Shown: one piece after another, positions 13,992-20,435 of the stretch
Numbering within the stretch: the first letter of the stretch is position 1
How the letters are laid out: every line of letters begins with the position of its first letter
IMG/VR virus record: IMGVR_UViG_3300042260_000229
Coordinates: 1-29,768 of that record
Length of the DNA: 29,768 nucleotides
DNA from: a virus
Strand: one strand, 5' to 3'
Notes under the pieces: model-generated
Database searches by the model: none
The model's input: only the letters and a program-made list of their open reading frames with translations
What the model was told of the DNA's origin: nothing
Translations under genes and position numbers: made by a program

Positions 13992-15776
13992 ATGAAAAAA
14001 CAAATAGTCATAGACACCGAAGTCTATGTGAATTACTTCCTGCTTTCCGCTTTAGAACCCGCAACTGGTAAAATCTGGCACTTTGAGAAGTACGACGGCA
14101 AAGAGCTGGACACCAAATCAATTTCATCCCTGATGGCTACTTGCACAACAATCAGCTTTAACGGCAACGCCTTTGACTTGGGGATTATCTTTGGCGCTTT
14201 GTCTGGTTGGTCTAACAAAGGCATTAAGAAATTCTGCGACGACATCATTAAAACGAACCTTGCGAGCTGGCAGATATTCCGCAAGTATGAAGTGCGCATT
14301 CCTCAGAATTGGGATCACATCGACATCATCGAAGTTGCACCAGGTCAAAGCAGCTTGAAGATTTATGGCGCACGCTTACACGCGCCAACCGTTCAAGACT
14401 TGCCGATTGAGCCAGATGCGAAAATTACCCCTGAACAGCGCCAAGAGCTACGCGACTATTGCGTAAACGATTTGCAGACAACCTGGCTACTGTATAAGTC
14501 ACTTGAAAAGCAAATTGAGCTTCGCTGTCAGATGTCCGAACAATACGGCGTTGACCTTCGAAGCAAGTCCGATGCGCAGATTGCCGAAACGGTTATCAAG
14601 TCGGAGCTGCACAAGATGACGGGGCGCGAGTATCGCAAGCCTGATATTGATGACTCGACTGTGTTTCGTTACTTGGATCCAAAAATCATCACCTTTAAAA
14701 CGCAGCAGCTCAAAGATATTTTTAAGCTGGTCACAACCATTCCGTTTCGCCTAGCAGATAACGGCTCAGTCAAGATGCCCGATGAGCTTGCAAAGGCTCA
14801 AATCAAGATTGGCAGCACTGAGTACAGTTTGGGCATTGGCGGCTTGCATAGCTGCGAGAAAACGCGCCTAGTTCGCGCAGATGCTGAACATCGTTTGTTT
14901 GATTACGACGTTGCGAGCTATTACCCGAACATTATTCTGCAACAGAACCTTGCGCCGAAGTCGATGGGTGCACCGTTTTTGAAAGTGTATCAGTCCATTG
15001 TTGACCGCCGGATTAAAGCCAAGAAAGAAGGCGACAAGGTGACGGCCAACACGCTGAAGATTTGTGTCAACGGCTCTTTCGGAAAACTCGGATCTAAGTG
15101 GTCGGCTTTGTACGCTCCCGACCTGATGATACAAACAACACTTACTGGTCAGCTGGCACTGTTGATGCTGATCGAGTCGATGGAATTGGCAGGCGTGTCG
15201 GTTGTTAGCGCCAACACGGACGGCGTGGTTTTGCGCTGTCCTATCGACAAGATTGACGAGATGGAAAACATCGCATTCGATTGGATGCTGACGACCAGCT
15301 ACGAGCTTGAACGCGCGGAGTACAGCGTGCTTGCCAGCCGCGACGTCAACAACTACGTTGCTGTGAAAACAGACGGCGAGATTAAACGCAAAGGCGTGTT
15401 CGCCGATGGTGGATTGGCTAAAAACCCCGATTGCAATATCGCCTTTGACGCGGTGGCGCAATATCTGGCAACAGGTAAACCGTTAAAAGAAACCATTATG
15501 GAATGCAACGACGTTCGGCAGTTTTTAACTGTTCGTCGCGTTACCGGTGGCGCTGTTTGGTGCGGTGAGTATTTGGGCAAAGCTGTTCGCTTTTATTACA
15601 GCCGCGCAGTTGGCAAAGATGTTTGCATTGCATACGCCAAGAACAGCAACAAAGTGCCAAAGTCTGACGGCGCTCGCCCGATGATGACTTTAACCGATGC
15701 TGTGCCGGATGACGTTGATTATGCGCGTTACATCGAAATGGCTGAAGAACTATTAAAAGAGGTTGGTCATGCGTGA
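13992..15776 (+). CDS. Family B DNA polymerase with 3'-5' exonuclease
   Basis: This 594-aa protein replicates the phage DNA. Exonuclease motifs: D8-T-E10 (Exo I), FNGNAFD with Asp62 (Exo II) and Y156-CVN-D160 (Exo III). Polymerase motifs: motif A D306-VASYYPN, motif B K356-ICVN360-GSFG and motif C at 404-411, S-A-N408-T-D410-G. Canonical family B motif C is D-T-D; here the first Asp is Asn. It is compact (most family B enzymes have 750 or more residues) with no obvious TPR1 protein-priming insertion between motifs A and B. No good ribosome site is seen before ATG 13992 (ACTCCC), suggesting low expression. Confidence 0.88.
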   Translation: MKKQIVIDTEVYVNYFLLSALEPATGKIWHFEKYDGKELDTKSISSLMATCTTISFNGNAFDLGIIFGALSGWSNKGIKKFCDDIIKTNLASWQIFRKYEVRIPQNWDHIDIIEVAPGQSSLKIYGARLHAPTVQDLPIEPDAKITPEQRQELRDYCVNDLQTTWLLYKSLEKQIELRCQMSEQYGVDLRSKSDAQIAETVIKSELHKMTGREYRKPDIDDSTVFRYLDPKIITFKTQQLKDIFKLVTTIPFRLADNGSVKMPDELAKAQIKIGSTEYSLGIGGLHSCEKTRLVRADAEHRLFDYDVASYYPNIILQQNLAPKSMGAPFLKVYQSIVDRRIKAKKEGDKVTANTLKICVNGSFGKLGSKWSALYAPDLMIQTTLTGQLALLMLIESMELAGVSVVSANTDGVVLRCPIDKIDEMENIAFDWMLTTSYELERAEYSVLASRDVNNYVAVKTDGEIKRKGVFADGGLAKNPDCNIAFDAVAQYLATGKPLKETIMECNDVRQFLTVRRVTGGAVWCGEYLGKAVRFYYSRAVGKDVCIAYAKNSNKVPKSDGARPMMTLTDAVPDDVDYARYIEMAEELLKEVGHA

Positions 15777-16065
15777 ATCTGTGATTGAGAAGTATCTGGT
15801 TGAAGAGGTATCAAAGATTGGTGGAGTGGCGGAAAAATTCACTTCCCCAAATAGAAGGGGTGTGCCCGACAGGTTGATTTTGTTCCCGAAAGGGGTGTTG
15901 TTTTTTGTTGAGGTTAAATCTTGTGGTAAGGTGCCAACTAAGATACAATTAAGAGACCATCAAAAAAGAAGAAACATGGGCTTTGAAGTTTTTGTGGTTG
16001 ATTCTAAAAAGTCTGTTGATGAATTTATAAGGGGTATCGTAAATGGAAGAGTGGAAAAAGATTGA
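15769..16065 (+). CDS. VRR-NUC domain nuclease
   Basis: This 98-aa stand-alone VRR-NUC protein starts at ATG 15769 with AGAGG 6 bases before it, overlapping the polymerase end by 8 bases; TTG 15763 is an alternative. Catalytic residues of this PD-(D/E)XK clan are visible: GVPD34, VE48-V-K50. The N-terminal Glu3/Glu7 helix and Q..H...G....V are also typical. Stand-alone phage VRR-NUC proteins cleave branched DNA such as Holliday junctions. The gene is visibly more AT-rich than the polymerase gene. Confidence 0.88.
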   Translation: MRESVIEKYLVEEVSKIGGVAEKFTSPNRRGVPDRLILFPKGVLFFVEVKSCGKVPTKIQLRDHQKRRNMGFEVFVVDSKKSVDEFIRGIVNGRVEKD

Positions 16066-16606
16066 GGGTTACGAAGGTATTTATGAAGTTTCAAACAAGG
16101 GTCGATGCCGGTCTTTAGATAGAGTGGCTGTAGATAAGAACGGCCTGCAAAGAACATTAAAAGGTCGGATGCTACAACCAAAAGCACAAATTTCAGGACA
16201 CTTATCTGTGCATCTTTGTAAAAATGGTCAACCAAAGCAACTTTTGCTGCATAGGATTGTTGGTTTTGCTTTTTTACAAGGTCACTTTGACGGCGCTTGT
16301 ATTAGGCACTTGGACGGCGACTGTAGAAACAATTCTGTTGAAAACTTATCTTGGGGGACATTCTCTGAAAACTCCAAAGATATGTACCATGCGCATGGGA
16401 AAAGGGTCGGATTGAAAAGTCATTTCTCAAAATATACAAAAGAAGAAATAGACGCGGCTGTTGCTTTAAAAGGTAAGATGAGTTCTTCAAAAGCTTCAAA
16501 AATAACGGGAATTAGTCGCAGATATATTAGCGAATTGTGGTCAGGCGGAGCTGGTTTTCAAAAAGCACAACGCTTGATGGAGGCCGCAAATGCTTTCACG
16601 GGATAA
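16043..16606 (+). CDS. HNH endonuclease with NUMOD4 domain
   Basis: This 187-aa protein starts at ATG 16043 after AAGGGG. The NUMOD4 module is EEWKKIEGYEGIYEVSNKGR; the HNH core follows (LLLHRIVGFAFL, IRHLDGDCRNNSVENLSWGT, then N..D...HGK). A C-terminal helix-turn-helix (SSSKASKITGISRRYISELW) would bind DNA. This is the build of free-standing phage homing endonucleases, which cut cognate DNA lacking them. It overlaps VRR-NUC by 23 bases and the helicase by 17, and is more AT-rich than the replication genes, so a later insertion is likely. Confidence 0.88.
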   Translation: MEEWKKIEGYEGIYEVSNKGRCRSLDRVAVDKNGLQRTLKGRMLQPKAQISGHLSVHLCKNGQPKQLLLHRIVGFAFLQGHFDGACIRHLDGDCRNNSVENLSWGTFSENSKDMYHAHGKRVGLKSHFSKYTKEEIDAAVALKGKMSSSKASKITGISRRYISELWSGGAGFQKAQRLMEAANAFTG

Positions 16607-17936
16607 TCTGCACGAATATCAGCGCCGAGCTGTTCAATTTATTGTCGAGAAGAAGCGCTGTCAGCTTTGGCTTGACATGGGCCTTGGCAAAAGCGTCACG
16701 ACTTTAACTGCAATCACCGATTTGCTCGACAGCTTTTCGGTGTCAAAGGTTTTAGTTATTGCCCCTTTGCGCGTAGCGAATAGCGTTTGGAAACAAGAAG
16801 GGGAGAACTGGCAACATCTAAATGGCTTGCGGATTGTCGTTTGCACCGGCTCAGAAAAACAGCGCTTGCAACGGCTGCAATCTGACGCCGATGTGTATGT
16901 GATCAACCGTGAAAATGTCGCTTGGCTCTGCGACTTGTATCAGAAGCGCTGGCCGTTTGACTGCGTAGTTATCGATGAAGCCAGTAGTTTTAAAAGCGCA
17001 TCCGCTCAGCGCTTTAAGAGTTTGAAGCGCGTATTGCCGCACACATCGCACATGGTGCTGCTGACCGGCACACCGTCGCCAAATGGCCTGATGGATTTGT
17101 GGGCGCAGTGCTATTTGGTTGATTTTGGCGCAGCGCTTGGTAAAACGATGACGTCGTACAAACAGCGTTTTTTCGAGTCTGATTTTATGGGCTACAAATT
17201 CACGCCGCGAGAAGGTGCGGACGACAAAATTAAATCGCTTGTAGCGCCTTACACGCTATCTATGCGCGTCGAAGATTACTTGGATATGCCTGACTATTTA
17301 CCGTCGATTATGGGAGTCGATATTGGGGCCAAAGCGCTTAAACAGTACGGCGAGTTTGAGGACAATCTTTTTGCCGAGTTCAAAGGCCACGAAATCGAAG
17401 CGCAGAGCGCTGCGGTGCTGGCTAACAAGCTGCTGCAATTTGCAAATGGTGCGATGTACGTAGATGAGCATAAAAATTATGTGGAGATCCACAACGAAAA
17501 ACTCGAAGCACTTGCCGAGCTAGTAGACGACAATCCGACAGAAAACTTGTTGGTTGCGTACAACTACCAAACAGACTTAGAACGCCTGCAAAAGCGCTTC
17601 CCGTTCGCAACAGTGCTCGACAAAAACCCCGACACAATCAAAGCCTGGAACGCTGGTAAAATCAAAATGCTGTTAGCGCATCCGGCCAGCGCCGGTCACG
17701 GTTTAAACCTTCAACACGGCGGCAGCGTCATTGTGTGGTTCGGCCTGAACTGGTCACTTGAGTATTATCAGCAATTCAATTGCCGACTATACCGCCAAGG
17801 TCAGCTCAAACCAGTTCGCATCATCCACATCGTCGCAACAGGCACTATTGACGAGCGCGTTGTTTCAGTTTTAAGTGATAAAGCCGTTACTCAAAACGAT
17901 TTGATGAACGCATTAAAATATAAGGGCCAATTATGA
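16590..17936 (+). CDS. SNF2-type superfamily 2 helicase
   Basis: This 448-aa protein has Walker A LDMGLGKS (Lys34), motif II IDEAS (Asp129, Glu130), motif III LTGTPSPN, and a C-terminal RecA domain with HPASAGHGLNL and motif VI QFNCRLYRQGQ followed by the VATGTIDERV end helix. This is the compact phage SNF2/DEAD-like translocase that follows VRR-NUC in many phages with DUF2800/DUF2815 genes. It probably moves along duplex DNA during replication or recombination. The ATG lies within the end of the HNH gene. Confidence 0.9.
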   Translation: MLSRDNLHEYQRRAVQFIVEKKRCQLWLDMGLGKSVTTLTAITDLLDSFSVSKVLVIAPLRVANSVWKQEGENWQHLNGLRIVVCTGSEKQRLQRLQSDADVYVINRENVAWLCDLYQKRWPFDCVVIDEASSFKSASAQRFKSLKRVLPHTSHMVLLTGTPSPNGLMDLWAQCYLVDFGAALGKTMTSYKQRFFESDFMGYKFTPREGADDKIKSLVAPYTLSMRVEDYLDMPDYLPSIMGVDIGAKALKQYGEFEDNLFAEFKGHEIEAQSAAVLANKLLQFANGAMYVDEHKNYVEIHNEKLEALAELVDDNPTENLLVAYNYQTDLERLQKRFPFATVLDKNPDTIKAWNAGKIKMLLAHPASAGHGLNLQHGGSVIVWFGLNWSLEYYQQFNCRLYRQGQLKPVRIIHIVATGTIDERVVSVLSDKAVTQNDLMNALKYKGQL

Positions 17937-18082
17937 ACCAACCACACCAGCCAAACCGCCTAGTATTGCCGGAACTAAACTACCCATACGCAGCAGGTTT
18001 GAGTCGATACGATACGGCTATGTTGAGGATGTGGGTAGTTTTAATCACTGAAATCGCCATGGAGCGAATGCGTGAAGAATAA
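17933..18082 (+). CDS. Small early protein, unknown
   Basis: This 49-aa frame (MNQPHQPNRLVLPELNYPYA...) starts in an ATGA overlap with the helicase stop. The Pro-rich N-terminus precedes an amphipathic helix (SRYDTAMLRMWVVLITEIAM) ending in charged residues. It overlaps the next gene by 11 bases. No family recognised. Confidence 0.6.
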   Translation: MNQPHQPNRLVLPELNYPYAAGLSRYDTAMLRMWVVLITEIAMERMREE

Positions 18083-18215
18083 AGAGCAATGCAAATGGTG
18101 CTATAGATGCGGAAGCTATAGGTCTGCATCTCAGTTTGCACCCGAACAATTGCCTCTATGGTGGTGTAGATGGTGCATTGATTGCCAAGCAAAGCCAATA
18201 GGTTGCAGGAAATGA
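18072..18215 (+). CDS. Cysteine-rich zinc-knuckle-like small protein
   Basis: This 47-aa protein starts at GTG 18072 with GGAG 7 bases upstream. It has seven Cys in two matching clusters, CKWCYRC (7, 10, 13) and CRWCIDC (32, 35, 38), plus Cys45, with Trp in each. This suggests two internally repeated metal-binding loops. It overlaps the next ATG by 4 bases. It could bind nucleic acid or a host protein; no known family. Confidence 0.6.
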   Translation: MKNKEQCKWCYRCGSYRSASQFAPEQLPLWWCRWCIDCQAKPIGCRK

Positions 18216-18340
18216 AGAAATACACAATTAAGCTGCCAGGCCATGAACGGCCATTTGCATACATCGCTGACATATCACCAGAAGAAGTTCCAGAGGCGAT
18301 ATTTCAGCGGTTCCGTTTATGGGCGGAGTGGGTTAGGTAG
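18212..18340 (+). CDS. Small early protein, unknown
   Basis: This 42-aa frame (MKKYTIKLPGHERPFAYIAD...) starts in an ATGA overlap. It has a short strand hairpin and a C-terminal helix (EEVPEAIFQRFRLWAEWVR) rich in aromatics. It is the last gene of the replication transcript before a new promoter at 18364-18392. The TAGTGGTCT repeat begins in its stop codon. Function unknown. Confidence 0.55.
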   Translation: MKKYTIKLPGHERPFAYIADISPEEVPEAIFQRFRLWAEWVR

Positions 18341-18351
18341 TGGTCTGACCA
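18338..18351. repeat. TAGTGGTCT palindromic element, copy 2
   Basis: TAGTGGTCTGACCA contains TGGTC-T-GACCA, an 11-base palindrome, between a gene end and the promoter at 18364. Copies with the same 9-base core lie at 8689 and 28759. All three are at gene boundaries. A regulator binding site is the simplest reading. Confidence 0.45.
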
Positions 18352-18363
18352 GCAAAATAGTGC

Positions 18364-18406
18364 TTGCAACTTACGTTTCAGGAAACTATAGTTTCTTTAA
18401 CGAAAC
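18364..18406 (+). promoter_or_regulatory. Promoter with 14-bp palindromic operator
   Basis: TTGCAA (18364-18369), 17 bases, TATAGT (18387-18392) is a strong sigma70-like promoter. The -10 is inside a perfect 14-base palindrome GAAACTATAGTTTC (18382-18395). Extra half sites GTTTC (18375-18379) and GAAAC (18402-18406) flank it with similar spacing. This is a typical repressor-controlled promoter. The next gene encodes an HTH-like protein, so autoregulation is likely. Confidence 0.7.
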
Positions 18407-18420
18407 GAAGGAGATAAAAA

Positions 18421-18767
18421 TGAACACTAAGCAGTTAGCAGAATTTTACGGCATCAGCACACAAGCGGTTAATCGCTGGGATTCAGTAAAGCGCCACCGC
18501 AAAACAATCCAAGCAGAAGCAGACGTAACGCCGCTAGAGTGGCAGTTAGTCGGTGAGATTGCGCAGTTGTGTTATTTGTATAATGCGCAGAATTGGTTTT
18601 GCGAAAAACCGACCAATTGGGCTTGCCTTGAGGTTTCCGCATGGGGCATGTCTATTATGTTTTTAACTTTTGGTAAACCGTCGATTGACTGTAAATTGAC
18701 AGCAAAAACATCAAACACCGCAGAAATGCAATTAATCAAAATGCAGCTTGAGAAGCTGGTTTATTAA
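18421..18767 (+). CDS. Predicted HTH protein, possible autoregulator
   Basis: This 115-aa protein starts at ATG 18421 with AAGGAG 7 bases upstream; the frame extends far upstream but only through promoter DNA. Residues 3-25 (TKQLAEFYGISTQAVNRWDSV) look like a helix-turn-helix with the Q..A..YGIS..AV..W pattern. The rest is helical with Trp and Cys (CYLYNAQNWFCEKPTNWACL, WGMSIMFLTF) and resembles no family I know. The palindrome over its promoter suggests it binds there. It could be the phage's second switch protein. Confidence 0.65.
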
Positions 18768-18806
18768 CCAACAAGCCCAGTTGCGCAGTCGGGCCGGAGA
18801 TTTCAA

Positions 18807-18968
18807 ATGGAAACGAAATTCTTGATTAACTACTCTAAATCAGCTGCGGAACACACACCACGCCGCAGCAATATGGTGATGATTGCGCGTTGGTTTGCTG
18901 TCGTGGCGTGTGCGTCTGGCGTCGTTGCATTACTTGAAGCGGCTAACCGCTTGGGGTGGCTGCAATGA
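18807..18968 (+). CDS. Small single-span membrane protein
   Basis: This 53-aa protein starts at ATG 18807, 6 bases after CGGAGAT. A basic N-terminal part (HTPRRSNM) is followed by one membrane segment, residues about 24-46 (MVMIARWFAVVACASGVVAL). Its N-terminus should stay in the cytoplasm. The stop overlaps the next ATG. Early phage membrane peptides may act in exclusion of other phages or in host takeover; no homology seen. Confidence 0.6.
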   Translation: METKFLINYSKSAAEHTPRRSNMVMIARWFAVVACASGVVALLEAANRLGWLQ

Positions 18969-19093
18969 TGCGTAGATGTGATGATAAGGCTAAGTTAGAT
19001 AGACTGATTCGCGTGACTGTGTGGATGCTTGGATTGGCTTACTGCGGGTTGGTTTGGGCGTTTGTTGTTTTACTTGTGGAGGGGTTTTTATGA
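18965..19093 (+). CDS. Small single-span membrane protein
   Basis: This 42-aa frame (MMRRCDDKAKLDRLIRVTVW...) starts in an ATGA overlap. A charged N-terminus leads into one hydrophobic segment, residues about 18-39 (TVWMLGLAYCGLVWAFVVLL). It lies in tandem with another membrane peptide gene. Its end overlaps the start of the next gene as TATGA. Function unknown. Confidence 0.55.
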   Translation: MMRRCDDKAKLDRLIRVTVWMLGLAYCGLVWAFVVLLVEGFL

Positions 19094-19305
19094 GCAGCAA
19101 CTTAATCGAAGCAAAAGCAGCGTTAACCGGCTGCCGGTGTAAGTCTCAAGTGATGGCAGTAGTCGAGGCGTTTTGCAGTAAGTGCCGGTTTAGCTACAGC
19201 AGTGACTTGAGCCTGTCTGACAATGCAGTGATTGCAAGTCGGCAGTCAAAAGCTAAAGTGTCAGAGGTTTTGGGCTTTGCAGCTAGACAATGGGAGCGGA
19301 TGTGA
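19090..19305 (+). CDS. Small protein with Cys pairs, unknown
   Basis: This 71-aa protein starts at ATG 19090 with GGAGG 7 bases upstream; the frame is open upstream but lies within the previous gene. Cys15/Cys17 (GCRCKSQ) and Cys29/Cys32 (CSKC) could form a small zinc site, followed by a Ser-rich part and a helix. The QSKAKV...AARQWERM end is basic. Coupled to the next gene by a TGATG overlap. Confidence 0.6.
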   Translation: MSSNLIEAKAALTGCRCKSQVMAVVEAFCSKCRFSYSSDLSLSDNAVIASRQSKAKVSEVLGFAARQWERM

Positions 19306-19457
19306 TGAACTACCAACCAAAAGGCAGTCAGTGCGCGAACTGTAAAAACAAGCACAAAGATTGCAGCAAGCTAGAGTTCCATAAGATGCGCACTTACTCA
19401 ACTGACGGCGATGTCACGGTTGTCTTGTGCAACAAATTCGTGAGTGATAAAAAATGA
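19305..19457 (+). CDS. Small zinc-binding-like phage protein
   Basis: This 50-aa protein starts at ATG 19305 (MNYQPKGSQCANCKNKHKDC...). Cys10, Cys13, Cys20 and Cys42 are placed as CxxC...DCS.L.F..M......DG...V.C..F. This pattern recurs in many phage and proteobacterial short proteins and probably forms one zinc site. GGGAG lies 8 bases upstream. Function unknown. Confidence 0.65.
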   Translation: MNYQPKGSQCANCKNKHKDCSKLEFHKMRTYSTDGDVTVVLCNKFVSDKK

Positions 19458-19609
19458 TGCTGATATGCGGCAAGCCGTTTATCATCTGCGAAGATGGTGC
19501 GACAACGATTAAACAGTGCATCGAGTGTGAGCAGCCTGAGTTGGCTATCAGTCCGGCACTTTATGCTCAGATTTTGGCGGGCGCAGAATTTTGCACTTGG
19601 AGTGTTTGA
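19454..19609 (+). CDS. Small Cys-containing protein, unknown
   Basis: This 51-aa frame (MMLICGKPFIICEDGATTIK...) starts in an ATGA overlap; only a weak GTGAG precedes it. Five Cys (5, 12, 22, 25, 47), with CIEC in the middle, could bind one metal ion. It is the fourth Cys-rich microprotein in 1.5 kb. No family recognised. Confidence 0.55.
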   Translation: MMLICGKPFIICEDGATTIKQCIECEQPELAISPALYAQILAGAEFCTWSV

Positions 19610-19611
19610 AA

Positions 19612-19746
19612 ATGATTCGTAAATCACTAGTTCGCATCAAAGCCACCGGAAAAGAAATTGTCGTGAAGTCATACGGCAACGGCGCAATAGACGCAGCTGG
19701 TAATTTTTACCATGCTAGTACATATGAATTTGTGAGGAATGTTTGA
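19612..19746 (+). CDS. Small strand-rich protein, unknown
   Basis: This 44-aa frame (MIRKSLVRIKATGKEIVVKS...) starts at ATG 19612, 9 bases after GGAG. It is basic and predicted as strands (VRIKAT, EIVVKSYG, AIDAAGNFYHAS) with aromatics, like a small barrel. The stop overlaps the next ATG. Function unknown. Confidence 0.55.
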   Translation: MIRKSLVRIKATGKEIVVKSYGNGAIDAAGNFYHASTYEFVRNV

Positions 19747-19832
19747 TGGAGCTTATCGCATGGCTAGCCTTCGGATGCGCAATCGCTTTTGCAGTAGTGT
19801 TTGCGCTGGTTCAGTTTTTACCTGGAGATTGA
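19746..19832 (+). CDS. 28-residue membrane peptide
   Basis: The frame MELIAWLAFGCAIAFAVVFA...PGD is almost wholly one membrane helix. It starts in a TGATG overlap with GAGG 8 bases upstream, which makes translation likely despite its size. Such peptides in phages can modulate membrane proteins; no specific function is known. Confidence 0.45.
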   Translation: MELIAWLAFGCAIAFAVVFALVQFLPGD

Positions 19833-19833
19833 G

Positions 19834-20112
19834 ATGAAAAGACGAATCTCAAAAATGACCGACATCATTCTGTCGCAGCCTGCCGAGCTGACTAACCGCG
19901 AAGTGGCTGACAAGTTGAAAGTTGATATTGACTCAGTGCGCAACGCCCGCCGGCGTCATGGTGTGCCTCATAATATCAAACCAAGAGACCGAGGTATTGC
20001 TGCGCGAATTGCTATGGCGTTTGGTGCGTCAAATGCAAAAGCTGTTGCAGCTGAACTAGGGTGTTCTGCAATCTACGTTCGGCAGGTTTGGCGAGGTATG
20101 CGCAATGGATAG
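19834..20112 (+). CDS. Double helix-turn-helix DNA-binding protein
   Basis: This 92-aa basic protein starts at ATG 19834 (MKRRISKMTDIIL), 6 bases after GGAG; an upstream extension would overlap the membrane peptide. Two HTH units are visible: residues about 20-44 (LTNREVADKLKVDIDSVRNARR) and 65-88 (AKAVAAELGCSAIYVRQVWR). Both have the A..L......V...R pattern of the homeodomain-like/transposase HTH class. Together with the next gene it closes the early operon, the usual place for a late-gene activator or antiterminator; that role is inference. Confidence 0.7.
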   Translation: MKRRISKMTDIILSQPAELTNREVADKLKVDIDSVRNARRRHGVPHNIKPRDRGIAARIAMAFGASNAKAVAAELGCSAIYVRQVWRGMRNG

Positions 20113-20377
20113 CGGATATCTACCACAAAAGATATACGAAATGAGCCGCGAGCAGCTAATCGAGGAAATAGAGCGAATACGCCGACAGAATCACTCGTTA
20201 CGGACTGCTGTATGCAGCTTGCAAAAAGGCATAAAGCAGAAGCCGAGTCGGCGCGGTGATATTTTGTATCGGTGGCACTCTGGAGAAAGCATAAAAAAAA
20301 TTGCAGCAGATGTCGGATGTTCTATTGCTAATGTTTATAAGACTATACACAAAGAAAAAGCCGCACAATCAATTTGA
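20105..20377 (+). CDS. Coiled-coil HTH protein
   Basis: This 90-aa protein starts at ATG 20105 and overlaps the double-HTH gene by 8 bases. Residues about 12-45 form a coiled coil (SREQLIEEIERIRRQNHSLR), suited to dimerisation. Residues 58-85 hold an HTH (WHSGESIKKIAADVGCSIANVYKTI) like that of the preceding protein. It is likely a DNA-binding dimer and a second candidate for early-to-late control. It is the last plus-strand gene before the convergent lysis genes. Confidence 0.68.
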   Translation: MDSGYLPQKIYEMSREQLIEEIERIRRQNHSLRTAVCSLQKGIKQKPSRRGDILYRWHSGESIKKIAADVGCSIANVYKTIHKEKAAQSI

Positions 20378-20386
20378 TAGTCGGCT
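20351..20386 (-). terminator. Possible terminator of lysis operon (minus)
   Basis: On the minus strand AGCCG (20382-20386) and CGGCT (20359-20363) enclose an 18-base loop containing ATCAA/TTGAT, followed by T5CT3. It lies 50 bases after the Rz stop and overlaps the end of the plus-strand HTH gene. The stem is short, so it is moderate at best. Confidence 0.5.
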
Positions 20387-20435
20387 ATGAAATACAGCTG
20401 GGGAATGATGCTTGAGATGAATCAGAGCTTCGTAG

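Noticed and set aside
14868-15461. 197-codon minus-strand frame opposite the polymerase
   Set aside because: It is antisense to conserved polymerase motifs A-C; its composition (His, Val, Arg-rich) is that of a shadow frame.
18243-18420. Upstream extension of the HTH gene frame at 18421
   Set aside because: It would translate the promoter and palindrome; ATG 18421 has AAGGAG at the right distance.
18779-18806. GCCC...GGGC hairpin after the HTH gene as a terminator
   Set aside because: Only four stem pairs, a long loop and no T-run; the downstream genes continue on the same strand.
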